In this document: positions 9,320-16,863 of the stretch, in pieces
How the letters are laid out: each line of letters starts with the position of its first letter
How positions within the stretch are numbered: the first letter of the stretch is position 1
Source: Paludibacteraceae bacterium
GTDB lineage: Bacteria > Bacteroidota > Bacteroidia > Bacteroidales > Paludibacteraceae
Length of the DNA: 45,951 bases
Direction: 5' to 3'
Assembly: GCA_018433525.1 (NCBI GenBank)
Contig: JAHDRA010000008.1
Location: 1-45,951 of the forward strand
The notes under the pieces: model-generated
Database searches by the model: none
What the model was told of the DNA's origin: nothing
Seen by the model: only the letters and a program-made list of their open reading frames with translations
Program-made: the position numbers and the translations under genes

Positions 9320-10180
9320 ATGAAAAAAAATCGAATTTTTAGTGTACTTGCAATCGTAATTGCTCTTTTTATGGGCTTTACCTTTGTTACATGCAGTTCT
9401 GACGACGATGAAAAGGGGAACAATAACGGTAAAATTGATCCATCAACCATCGCTACTACCAATCTGATTGCTTATTTTCCGTTTGAAGATAACGGAGTAG
9501 ATCAGATTGCGTCCCTATCACCTGCTGCTCAACCCAATGTAAGTTATGTAACGGGTCGTAGAGGGAAAGCTTATCAGGGAGCCGAAAATGCATATTTCCT
9601 GTATAATCTTTCCAGCTCAAGCAAATTGGCTACCATGACGCAAGGATTTACAGTTGCTACATGGATTAAGCCAACCAAAGTTTATGGTGATCCAGTTCCC
9701 ATGATTTTCCAAATCGGAAAAACATCCGACCGTTTCTGGGGAAATCTGACTTGGATGCAGGAACGTGCCGGTAATGCTACTGATGGCGCTGCTATTGATT
9801 CCTGCTATTATAAATTCTGCTTCCAGGCAGGCGGATCAACCAAATGGCTGGCTGACGGATTCTGGAAGAAATTTATCCCGAACACATGGCAGCATATTAC
9901 ACTCAGCTACGATGGAGCAACTTCGCAATTCAGCGTTTATATTAATGGTGTTCTTTATCCGGAAAGATCAAAAGTTTTGGAAAATGCTGGGAATTTAACA
10001 TTCTCAGAAGCTGATAAGATGGTAATTGGCGGTTGGTTGACAAAAATTCTAAACAATGCAACAGATGCTTGGATGGGATGGTTCAAGGGTAATCTGGACG
10101 AACTTCGCGTATACGACAAAGGTTTGACAGCAACAGAAGTGAAGAATCTTTACGATGCCGAAGTTACACAAATTAATTAA
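9320..10180 (+). CDS. LamG/concanavalin-fold surface lipoprotein, likely glycan-binding protein
   Basis: 286 residues. The lipoprotein signal ends FTFVTC (Cys25), followed by SSDDDE, an acidic stretch typical of Bacteroidota lipoproteins exported to the cell surface. Residues about 65-280 form a LamG-like jelly roll: NLIAYFPFEDNGVDQ, GFTVATWIKP, WQHITLSYDG, FSVYINGVLY and GNLDELRVYDKGLTATEV are the family's usual strands. In this position, directly after susD, the protein is expected to serve as the additional surface glycan-binding protein of the locus, binding polymer for the surface enzyme. No catalytic motif is visible, although some LamG-fold proteins are glycanases, so an enzyme is not fully excluded. 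A strong terminator begins 16 nt after the stop codon. Confidence 0.82.
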   Translation: MKKNRIFSVLAIVIALFMGFTFVTCSSDDDEKGNNNGKIDPSTIATTNLIAYFPFEDNGVDQIASLSPAAQPNVSYVTGRRGKAYQGAENAYFLYNLSSSSKLATMTQGFTVATWIKPTKVYGDPVPMIFQIGKTSDRFWGNLTWMQERAGNATDGAAIDSCYYKFCFQAGGSTKWLADGFWKKFIPNTWQHITLSYDGATSQFSVYINGVLYPERSKVLENAGNLTFSEADKMVIGGWLTKILNNATDAWMGWFKGNLDELRVYDKGLTATEVKNLYDAEVTQIN

Positions 10181-10195
10181 TTTATCTCTTACTGT

Positions 10196-10233
10196 ATTCA
10201 GGGAAGATGAAATTCATCTTCCCTGAATTTTTT
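10196..10233 (+). terminator. Very strong intrinsic terminator inside the glycan locus
   Basis: Perfect inverted repeat: arms 10196-10210 and 10214-10228 (15 bp, loop AAT), immediately followed by six T (10228-10233). It ends 4 nt before the first possible ATG of the next gene (10238). It should end most transcripts after the LamG lipoprotein gene, so the second glucanase-like gene depends on read-through, on processing or on its own promoter. No TAnnTTTG element is seen between the stop at 10180 and the start. Confidence 0.9.
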
Positions 10234-10246
10234 AGCAATGTATTCC

Positions 10247-11902
10247 ATGCGGAAAAAATATTTTGTTTTTATCTTAATGTCAATTATTTTTTGCAGCTGC
10301 AAAACCGAAGAGCCTCAAGTTAATACAATCAACGCATATATTCAAAATGTGAGTATTAACGGCATTTCTGTATCCTCTGGTGGAACAGTTTACAATATAC
10401 CAGTAGATTCGATCGTTTTCACAATTGATTTTTCCGAAGCCATCGATAAATCTAAAATCAATCCACAACATTTGTATTTGAATAATGGTATCGATACTTC
10501 TTTTATGATATTAAACGATACATCTTCTAATAAATTGATTTTCAGGATAAAAAATCGACTTGAACATTTAACCCGCTATACGCTTTATATTGCGGAAGGA
10601 GAAAATTTGGGCGTCAATTTGATAGACAGCTATCAATTCTCATTCATTACCCAACTTGATTCTACACCTAAATTTTCTGAGATATCAGATGATAGCTTGT
10701 TAACATTGGTTCAAAAACAGACGTTCCGATACTTTTGGGATTACGGCCATCCTGTTTCAGGGCTTGCAAGAGAACGCACTGGTTCGGGTGAAACGGTAAC
10801 TATTGGCGGTTCTGGTTTTGGAGTGATGGCAACGCTCGTGGGCATTGAAAGAGGTTTTATTACCCGTCAGCAGGGTTTTGAAAGACTGTCCACCATTGTA
10901 AATTTCCTGAACACAAAAGCCGATCGTTTTCACGGTGTTTTTTCTCATTGGTTGAATGGAACAACTGGAAAAGTTCAACCATTCAGCGAGAAAGATAACG
11001 GTGCCGATTTAGTAGAAACGGCTTTTTTGATGGAAGGGTTATTGACGGTTCAACAGTATTTTAAAAATGGAAATCGCGAAGAAAAAAATATGTGTGATAC
11101 CATTCAAAAAATATGGGAAAATGTAGAATGGAACTGGTTCCAACAAAACGGACAGCAAAAACTTTACTGGCATTGGTCGCCAAACTATGGCTGGGCAATG
11201 AACATGCCCATCACAGGTTGGAACGAAGCTCTGATTATCTATATTCTGGCAGCTGCGTCTCCAACTCATTCAATCGAAAAAACAGTTTATGACAATGGCT
11301 GGGCACGAAACGGAGCTATACGAAACGGAAAAACTTTTTACGACATTCTGCTTCCACTGGGTGAAGATCGAGGTGGTCCGCTATTTTTTACTCACTATTC
11401 ATTTTTGGGACTTGATCCAAGAATTTTATCGGATGCTTATGCCAATTATTGGACGCAGAATACAGCTCATGCTCAAATCAATTATCGCTATTGCGTAGCC
11501 AATCCGAAAAAAAATTTTGGTTACAGCCGAGATTGCTGGGGTCTGACTGCCAGCGACGCTCCAAACGGTTATACTGCTTCCTCACCGAATAACGACAATG
11601 GAACTATTGCACCTACGGCAGCTTTGTCATCCTTTCCCTACACACCTGAAGAGAGTATGCAAGCCTTACATTTCTTTTATTATATATTGGGAGATAAAAT
11701 CTGGGGCGAATATGGTTTTATGGATGCGTTCAATTTGAACAAACAATGGTTTTCCAATTCCTATTTAGCCATTGACGAAGGTCCCATTATCGGAATGATT
11801 GAAAATTACCGAACCGGATTACTTTGGAATTTATTCATGCAAAATGAAGATGTACAACGAGGATTGGAAAAATTGGAGTTTGACGTTAACAGGATTTTTT
11901 GA
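10247..11902 (+). CDS. Glycoamylase-family lipoprotein, probable GH144 endo-beta-1,2-glucanase (second copy)
   Basis: About 551 residues from ATG 10247. ATG 10238 (three codons earlier) is also possible but sits only 4 nt after a terminator. The lipoprotein signal ends IIFCSC (Cys18). Residues about 25-135 form an Ig-like (Big_5-type) domain with the pattern VDSIVFTIDFSEAID. Residues about 150-545 form the PF10091 catalytic domain with GETVTIGGSGFGVMATL, DLVETAFLMEGLL, YWHWSPNYGWAMN, GWNEALIIYILAAASPT and AIDEGPIIGMIENYRTGLLW. It is a clear paralog of the protein at 3040. The lipid anchor suggests it is the surface endo-enzyme that cuts polymer for SusCD. It is the last gene of the locus, separated from the rest by a strong terminator. 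GH144 activity (beta-1,2-glucan) is inferred from family and neighbours. Confidence 0.85.
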   Translation: MRKKYFVFILMSIIFCSCKTEEPQVNTINAYIQNVSINGISVSSGGTVYNIPVDSIVFTIDFSEAIDKSKINPQHLYLNNGIDTSFMILNDTSSNKLIFRIKNRLEHLTRYTLYIAEGENLGVNLIDSYQFSFITQLDSTPKFSEISDDSLLTLVQKQTFRYFWDYGHPVSGLARERTGSGETVTIGGSGFGVMATLVGIERGFITRQQGFERLSTIVNFLNTKADRFHGVFSHWLNGTTGKVQPFSEKDNGADLVETAFLMEGLLTVQQYFKNGNREEKNMCDTIQKIWENVEWNWFQQNGQQKLYWHWSPNYGWAMNMPITGWNEALIIYILAAASPTHSIEKTVYDNGWARNGAIRNGKTFYDILLPLGEDRGGPLFFTHYSFLGLDPRILSDAYANYWTQNTAHAQINYRYCVANPKKNFGYSRDCWGLTASDAPNGYTASSPNNDNGTIAPTAALSSFPYTPEESMQALHFFYYILGDKIWGEYGFMDAFNLNKQWFSNSYLAIDEGPIIGMIENYRTGLLWNLFMQNEDVQRGLEKLEFDVNRIF

Positions 11903-12004
11903 GTAATTTTTCAACAGGGTAATTGAAATTATGAAACGTAAATTTAAGTAATTAATGCAACTTTTTCAGGGGGGAGGCAAAAGGTAAACAAAAAATTATT
12001 TTGC

Positions 12005-12041
12005 AAGACAAAGGAGGAAAAACATTCCCTCCTTATGTCTT
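12005..12041. repeat. Imperfect hairpin between convergent genes
   Basis: AAGACA and GGAGG (12005-12016) pair with CCTCC and TGTCTT (12028-12041), leaving a short bulge. It lies between the stop of the second glucanase-like gene (11902) and the convergent stop of the helicase gene (12143). There is no clear T-run on either side. It may be a factor-assisted bidirectional transcript end; the rest of 11903-12142 shows nothing recognisable. Confidence 0.4.
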
Positions 12042-12142
12042 GATGGAATAAAGGCTTTACTTTGGTCTCTTTCTTTTAAAAAAGTTACGAAAATAAAACA
12101 AATTTTGTAGGTGATCAGGAATTGTGGAAAAAAATCAAAAAT

Positions 12143-13900
12143 TTAATTACGTGTCCTTTGGGATTGTCGCCACGGTTTTTCGGAATTTGCGGTTCTTTCT
12201 TTCCTTCCGGATCCTTCATTTATATTGGGATAAGTTTCCCTTTTCTTGGAATGATTGGAGAATTTCGAAGGCTTTTCTTCAAAAAATTGTTTGTTTCCTT
12301 TCACTTCACAAACGTCCATTTGAGGCTCTAAAGCAAACGCATTCATTACTTTATCTATCTGATCGGCATAGACATCGAAAAATGTAAACTTATTCGTAAT
12401 TTCTATTGACCCTACATTGATGGATTTGTCTCCGACTACTTCATTGAAAATTCCCAAAAAACGGCGGGTATCAATTCCTTCGCGTCCTCCCACATTCAAT
12501 TTCAGACGAATACGCTTTCCGCTTTTCTTTGAAAATTTTTCGTTTTTCGATTTGTTATTTCTATCTTCGTAAAAATGAATTTCATTCAGATCTTCCGCAT
12601 CTTTGTAATAATCGAGAAAACGGTTGAATTCCAATGAAACAAAGCGTTTGATAATTTCCTCCTTACTCAGATATTCCAATTGCTTCATTATCTGAGGAAG
12701 GTAAGATTGAATTTGTTCTTCGTTTACATCCACGTGTTCCATTCGATTAATCAAATGATAAAGTTGTTTTTTGCAAACTTCCAAACCATTGGGTATTTGC
12801 TGCTGAATAAAATCTTTTTTCAGCATTTTTTCCAGTTCCTTTATTTTGTGTTTTTCCTTAGAATGAATAATGGAAATGGAAATACCTTTTTTGTTGATTC
12901 TGCCTGTTCTTCCACTTCGGTGTGTGTACACTTCGGGATCGTCCGGCAAATTGTAGTTGATGACATGCGTGAGATCGCTCACGTCCAATCCTCTGGCAGC
13001 AACGTCGGTAGCCACCAGCAGCTGAACATTGCGAATTCTGAATTTTTGCATCACATTGTCGCGTTGTGCTTGAGAAAGATCTCCATGCAAAGCATCGGCA
13101 TTATAACCATCCTGCATAAGTTTTTCGGCAACTTCTTTTGTTTCCTGACGGGTTCTGCAAAACACAATGCCATAAATGTCGGGATTGAGGTCTACAATCC
13201 GTTTTAAAGTCAAATAACGATATTTGGCCGGAGTGAGGTAGTAAATATGTTCTACATTGGAAGCTCCGGAATTTTTTTGTCCCACTATTATTTCTTCATA
13301 ATCTTTCATGAATTGGTGAACGATATTCGAAATTTCTTTGGGCATGGTGGCTGAAAAAAGCATGGTACGTCTGTTTTCAGGCGTTTGTTTCAGAATGGTT
13401 TCAATATCTTCTTTAAAACCCATGTTCAGCATTTCATCAGCTTCATCGAGCACCAAATAATGGATGTTTTGAAGAGAAACTTTTCCGCGTTCGGTGAGGT
13501 CGATTAATCGGCCCGGAGTAGCTACAATAATTTGAGGTGGTGTATCAAGCTGTCTTAATTGGGTACGTATATCTTCTCCACCATAAACAGCTACAACTTT
13601 GATTCCTTTCAAATATTTGGAGTAATTTTTCAGATCGTTGCTGATTTGAATACATAATTCTCTGGTAGGAGCCAAAATCAGTGCCTGAGTTTGTTTTTGA
13701 GCAGCATCCAGCATGTTGAGAATAGGAAGGCCAAAAGCAGCTGTTTTTCCTGTCCCTGTCTGCGCCAAAGCCACCAAATCGGCAGATTTTTCCTGCATAA
13801 AAGGGATGGTACGTTCCTGAATGGGCATGGGTTGCTCGAATCCGAGCTCTTCAATAGCCGAAAGAAGCTCGTCTTTTAAATTCAATTCTTTAAATGTCAT
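12143..13900 (-). CDS. deaD: DEAD-box RNA helicase of the DeaD/CsdA type
   Basis: 585-residue ATP-dependent RNA helicase that remodels rRNA and mRNA, typically needed for ribosome assembly at low temperature. The Q motif is around residues 2-28, Walker A AQTGTGKT at 46-53, PTREL at 78-82, DEAD at 152-155, SAT at 183-185, ARGLD at 302-306 and HRSGRTGR at 327-334, so all helicase motifs are intact. Residues about 463-535 form a DbpA-type RNA-binding domain (RIRLKLNVGGREGID and VGSIEITNKFTFFDVY). The tail is basic and low in complexity, as usual for this group. The gene is single and has a leader of about 155 nt with a 10-bp inverted repeat, which suggests post-transcriptional control. Confidence 0.93.
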   Translation of the reverse strand: MTFKELNLKDELLSAIEELGFEQPMPIQERTIPFMQEKSADLVALAQTGTGKTAAFGLPILNMLDAAQKQTQALILAPTRELCIQISNDLKNYSKYLKGIKVVAVYGGEDIRTQLRQLDTPPQIIVATPGRLIDLTERGKVSLQNIHYLVLDEADEMLNMGFKEDIETILKQTPENRRTMLFSATMPKEISNIVHQFMKDYEEIIVGQKNSGASNVEHIYYLTPAKYRYLTLKRIVDLNPDIYGIVFCRTRQETKEVAEKLMQDGYNADALHGDLSQAQRDNVMQKFRIRNVQLLVATDVAARGLDVSDLTHVINYNLPDDPEVYTHRSGRTGRINKKGISISIIHSKEKHKIKELEKMLKKDFIQQQIPNGLEVCKKQLYHLINRMEHVDVNEEQIQSYLPQIMKQLEYLSKEEIIKRFVSLEFNRFLDYYKDAEDLNEIHFYEDRNNKSKNEKFSKKSGKRIRLKLNVGGREGIDTRRFLGIFNEVVGDKSINVGSIEITNKFTFFDVYADQIDKVMNAFALEPQMDVCEVKGNKQFFEEKPSKFSNHSKKRETYPNINEGSGRKERTANSEKPWRQSQRTRN

Positions 13901-13914
13901 TTTAATTTTTTTAA

Positions 13915-13971
13915 TACACGTTTTTGAGCATTCATCCGATGTAAAAATTTTATTGAAAGATAAAACGTGTA
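13915..13971 (-). promoter_or_regulatory. Inverted repeat in the deaD leader
   Basis: TACACGTTTT (13915-13924) and AAAACGTGTA (13962-13971) are perfect 10-bp complements separated by 37 nt. They lie just upstream of the deaD start (13900) within the predicted transcript, so they would form a stem ending about 14 nt before the ATG. Structured leaders are known for cold-induced helicase genes elsewhere; a function here is inference. Confidence 0.5.
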
Positions 13972-14061
13972 CTTTGAGATGCAGATTTCAAAAATCAAAA
14001 ATATAATGTCTTGAATTTCGGATATTTACTCGAAACGTATAGTTGTTTTTTAATTCGGGTG

Positions 14062-14069
14062 CAAAGATA
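14062..14069 (-). promoter_or_regulatory. Probable deaD promoter (-7 element)
   Basis: CAAAGATA on the plus strand reads TATCTTTG on the minus strand, a perfect TAnnTTTG element. It predicts transcription start near 14055 and a leader of about 155 nt. No good -33 TTTG is seen at the usual distance. Confidence 0.55.
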
Positions 14070-14131
14070 GTCATTTATTTTCATATTTGTATGGTATTGT
14101 CGATTTTGTTTTTGTTCTATAGTTTGTCATG

Positions 14132-14230
14132 AAACGCACATGTATTGCATACACAAACACGAATGAATATAATATTCAGACATGTGGGTTCCATCAGACC
14201 TTTAAAAAATAAATTACATTCTGATGAAAT
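14132..14230. repeat. 99-bp structured dispersed repeat, copy A
   Basis: Matches 39072-39170 at 93 of 99 positions in the same orientation, with similarity stopping abruptly at both ends. Contains outer arms AACGCACATGT (14133-14143) and ACATGTGGGTT (14180-14190, one mismatch), an inner palindrome TGAATAT/ATATTCA (14164-14178), and a second stem CATCAGA/TCTGATG (14192-14198 with 14220-14226). It lies in the region between deaD and tRNA-Phe, outside any gene. It could be a miniature mobile element, a REP-like repeat or an RNA. I do not recognise a described family. Confidence 0.85.
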
Positions 14231-14650
14231 AGAATAATGAGTCCATAGGCAATTGCAGGATGTACCTTATGTTCCGCTGTAACAATAAATAAATAAAGTT
14301 AAATGTTTGACTACCTGTGAATTCTTTTTACAACATTTAGAAATCAGAAATTAAATGTAGAATGTAGTTTTTGAACAAATGATTGTCATGCAAAATCGGT
14401 AGATGAATATGATAGTCAGGATGTAGCAAATTTTGGGACAAAGAAAAAAGAAGAAACTATATGATGGACAACTTGTATTTTTCGACAAATAAAATACCTC
14501 GAGGCTTGCTCTAGATGATTCATTACATTGATTCCCAATTTTATTTACATAAACACTTGATACAGGATACTTTAAGGATAATCGTTATTTTGAAAAAAGT
14601 CAAGGTTAAACCGCAATTTTTTCAAAAATATGAAATTTTTTAGCTGAGAA
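14231..14650. other. Non-coding region between copy A of the repeat and tRNA-Phe
   Basis: About 420 bases with stop codons in all frames and no recognisable protein remnant, promoter pair or strong hairpin. Composition is like that of other intergenic regions in the window. Nothing can be assigned. Confidence 0.6.
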
Positions 14651-14652
14651 AC

Positions 14653-14683
14653 TTTGAGAATAAATAGAAAAGTACTATCTTTG
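14653..14683 (+). promoter_or_regulatory. Promoter of tRNA-Phe
   Basis: TTTG at 14653-14656, a 19-nt spacer and TATCTTTG at 14676-14683: a perfect match to the Bacteroidota primary sigma factor consensus. Predicted start near 14690, about 13 nt before the tRNA. Confidence 0.85.
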
Positions 14684-14702
14684 CATTCTCAAAAATAAAA
14701 AT

Positions 14703-14775
14703 GGTACCATAGCTCAGTTGGTAGAGCAAAGGACTGAAAATCCTTGTGTCCCCGGTTCGATTCCTGGTGGTACCA
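14703..14775 (+). tRNA. tRNA-Phe (anticodon GAA)
   Basis: Acceptor arms GGTACCA and TGGTACC pair fully. The D arm contains AGCTCAGTTGGTAGAGC, the anticodon arm is AGGACTGAAAATCCT with GAA, and the T arm contains GGTTCGATTCC. The discriminator is A, and CCA is not encoded. A37 lies in an AA context 3' of the anticodon, the usual target for the MiaA/MiaB modification; miaB itself is the next gene (convergent). A terminator follows immediately. Confidence 0.97.
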
Positions 14776-14777
14776 CA

Positions 14778-14817
14778 AAAAAGCACTTTAAATTGTCAGA
14801 TTTAAGTGCTTTTTTTG
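14778..14817 (+). terminator. Terminator after tRNA-Phe
   Basis: GCACTTTAAAT and ATTTAAGTGC (about 14783-14809) form a stem of about 10 bp with one bulge and a 6-nt loop, followed by seven T. It starts a few bases after the tRNA 3' end. Confidence 0.88.
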
Positions 14818-14983
14818 GTTCGCTATTTAAAATTAGGTGTTTTAAAAAAATTGGTCAATTTAATTAGAAAGAATTTGATATCGAATATTCTTATTTCATC
14901 CTCTAAATGACTTCATCATAGATTCGACCGATAAACGCCAAACACAAATAACCTGAAATTAAAAAAGTCTTTTTCTTCAGAAA

Positions 14984-16348
14984 TTACAGATGCTCTACTT
15001 CGCCAAATAAAGTTGCCGACGAAGCCGAGTTAATTTTCACTTTCACCGTTTCGCCTATTCGCCTTCCCTGACGCGGAAAAATCACCACTTTATTTTGTGA
15101 AGTTCGTCCGAAAAATTGCTCTTTGGAACGTTTGGAATAGCCTTCCACCAGTACTTGAAAAGTTTTTCCTACGTCCCGCAGGTTGCTTTCGAGCGAAAGT
15201 TCATTCTGCAAAGCGATAATCTCATTCAAACGACGCAATTTCACTTCTTCGCTCACGTTATCGGGCAAATGACGAGCAGCATAAGTTCCCGGGCGTTCGG
15301 AATATTTAAAAGTAAAAGCCATATCGAAGGCTACTTCCCGCATCAACGAAAGTGTTTGCTTGTGATCTTCTTCCGTTTCATCATGAAACCCGCAAAAAAT
15401 ATCTGTTCCAATAGCAGCATCCGGTAAAATTCTTCGGATAGCGGCAATGCGTTCCAAATACCATTCCCTGGTATATTTTCGGTTCATCAGCCGTAAAATT
15501 TTGTTGCTTCCGGATTGCACGGGGAGATGAATAAACCGGCATAAATTTGGGTATCGAGCAATGGTTTCAAGTGTGCGGTCGCTCATGTCTTTGGGATGAG
15601 AAGTGGTAAAACGAAAACGCATTTCGGGTGCAGCCTGAGCTACAATTTCCAACAATTCAGGAAATCCGATTAATTTTCCATCCTGTTCCACACGGTAGGA
15701 ATTAACGTTTTGTCCCAAAAGTGTAACTTCTTTAAAATTTTTCTGCTGCAAATCTTTCAATTCGTTAAGAATACTTTCCACATCACGACTTCTCTCTCTA
15801 CCTCGCGTATAAGGCACAATGCAATAGGAACAAAAATTATCGCATCCACGCGTAATGGAAATAAAACCTGAGATTTGGCCCCCCAGTCGGGCAGGAATCA
15901 CTTCCTGATAGGTTTCCGTACGCGAAAGTTGGATATTAATGGCTTTCTCACCTTTTTCGACGGCTCCCATCAAGTTGGGTAAATCGAGATAAGCATCAGG
16001 CCCTGCCACCAAGTCAACGCCCTGTTTTTCTATCAACTCTTCTTTCATCCGCTCGGCCATACAGCCAATCACACCCAAAATCAACTGTTTGTTTTTTCGT
16101 TTCAACGAATGAAAATATTTAAGTCGTTCGAACACTCGTTGTTCAGCATTGTCGCGAATGGAGCAGGTATTGATCAATACGGCATCGGCTTCTGAAAAAT
16201 CTTCTGTCAGTACAAAGCCATCCATTTGCATGATGGAAGCCACCACTTCACTGTCAGCCACATTCATTTGACAACCGTAAGTTTCGATATAAAGTTTTTT
16301 ATGTGGATTTTCCGTAACGGAAGTATGAGTATTTTCTTTTAATCCCAT
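14984..16348 (-). CDS. miaB: tRNA-2-methylthio-N6-dimethylallyladenosine synthase
   Basis: 454-residue radical-SAM methylthiotransferase that adds the 2-methylthio group to i6A37 of tRNAs reading UNN codons, including tRNA-Phe. The N-terminal MTTase domain has cysteines 26, 62 and 96 (YGCQMN, NTCSIR, IGCMAE) for one 4Fe-4S cluster. The radical SAM motif CDNFCSYC (cysteines 169, 173, 176) binds the other. A C-terminal TRAM domain ends the protein (about 385-454). Length and motifs are those of a complete enzyme. The ATG follows a minus-strand TACCTTTG element by about 25 nt. The gene is monocistronic, convergent with tRNA-Phe and divergent from the exported protein gene at 16864. Confidence 0.96.
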   Translation of the reverse strand: MGLKENTHTSVTENPHKKLYIETYGCQMNVADSEVVASIMQMDGFVLTEDFSEADAVLINTCSIRDNAEQRVFERLKYFHSLKRKNKQLILGVIGCMAERMKEELIEKQGVDLVAGPDAYLDLPNLMGAVEKGEKAINIQLSRTETYQEVIPARLGGQISGFISITRGCDNFCSYCIVPYTRGRERSRDVESILNELKDLQQKNFKEVTLLGQNVNSYRVEQDGKLIGFPELLEIVAQAAPEMRFRFTTSHPKDMSDRTLETIARYPNLCRFIHLPVQSGSNKILRLMNRKYTREWYLERIAAIRRILPDAAIGTDIFCGFHDETEEDHKQTLSLMREVAFDMAFTFKYSERPGTYAARHLPDNVSEEVKLRRLNEIIALQNELSLESNLRDVGKTFQVLVEGYSKRSKEQFFGRTSQNKVVIFPRQGRRIGETVKVKINSASSATLFGEVEHL

Positions 16349-16373
16349 GATTCAAGCTTTAAAAAAATGCTTA

Positions 16374-16381
16374 CAAAGGTA
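16374..16381 (-). promoter_or_regulatory. Probable miaB promoter (-7 element)
   Basis: CAAAGGTA on the plus strand reads TACCTTTG on the minus strand, a perfect TAnnTTTG match. It lies 26 nt upstream of the miaB ATG (16348). The -33 element is not evident. Confidence 0.6.
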
Positions 16382-16515
16382 CAACATTAAAGGAAATTTT
16401 ATGGTTAAAAATGTTTTAGCTTTATTTAACTACATGTTAAATAGTTCATTATTTAATTGATTTCTTTTAATTTACATCAACAGATAAAAAAAGAATCGAG
16501 AAAAAAAGAATTTTT

Positions 16516-16559
16516 TTTTGCAATCGTTTGCAAAATTCAAAATTAAGTTTCATCTTTGC
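16516..16559 (+). promoter_or_regulatory. Promoter with a palindromic operator-like site
   Basis: TTTG at 16527-16530 and CATCTTTG at 16552-16559 are separated by 21 nt and followed by CA, a near-consensus promoter. The -33 element is embedded in TTTTGCAATCGTTTGCAAAA (16516-16535), a CG-centred palindrome with identical 8-bp half-sites TTTTGCAA. This is the form expected of a LacI/GalR-type operator overlapping a promoter. Transcription would run into the hairpin at 16612 and then into the gene at 16864. The regulator is unknown and not in the window. Confidence 0.5.
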
Positions 16560-16611
16560 AACCGTAAACAAACAGATAAATTTTTCATAGTTAAGGTTTA
16601 GGTTAAAAGGT

Positions 16612-16641
16612 ACAATGGGTGGCTGGGAAGTTACCCATTGT
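16612..16641 (+). ncRNA. Hairpin in a transcribed leader, possible small RNA or attenuator
   Basis: ACAATGGGT (16612-16620) pairs perfectly with ACCCATTGT (16633-16641) over a 12-nt loop GGCTGGGAAGTT. It lies about 45 nt after the predicted start of the promoter at 16552 and about 220 nt before the next gene. It is followed by TATTTTG, too weak for a standard terminator. The loop GGCTGGGAAG is purine-rich. No Rfam family is recognised by eye. The remainder of 16642-16820 holds nothing I can assign. Confidence 0.35.
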
Positions 16642-16825
16642 TATTTTGAGCCCCCCATCAATCAAGGCTTATCTAAATAAAAATTTTTGCGTTTATATTT
16701 TGAACCTTACTTCTTCCCATTATCTATTTTCCTATAATTTTTTGTTTTTAGTCATAATATTCGTTATTCATACTCAATTTTTAAGAAAAAACAGCTAAAC
16801 CCCACCAAAATATGAAGATAATCTG

Positions 16826-16833
16826 TATTTTTG
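16826..16833 (+). promoter_or_regulatory. Second promoter -7 element before the 16864 gene
   Basis: TATTTTTG matches TAnnTTTG exactly. It overlaps the TTG codon at 16831 that would otherwise give a longer reading frame. If this element is used, transcription starts near 16840 and the first usable ATG is 16864. No clear -33 TTTG precedes it. Confidence 0.45.
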
Positions 16834-16863
16834 CTTAAAATTAATTTTAAGTTGAAAAATTTT

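Noticed and set aside
12680..13207. Long plus-strand open frame of 175 codons inside the helicase gene
   Set aside because: Antisense shadow of deaD; low-complexity Phe/Ile/Val-rich product, no homology recognised.
14231..14650. Possible transposase remnant near the phrase CTCGAGGCTTGC
   Set aside because: All frames are full of stops and no transposase motif could be recognised by reading through them.
16831..16863. TTG start for the exported protein
   Set aside because: The codon lies inside a TAnnTTTG promoter element; ATG 16864 begins a standard signal peptide.
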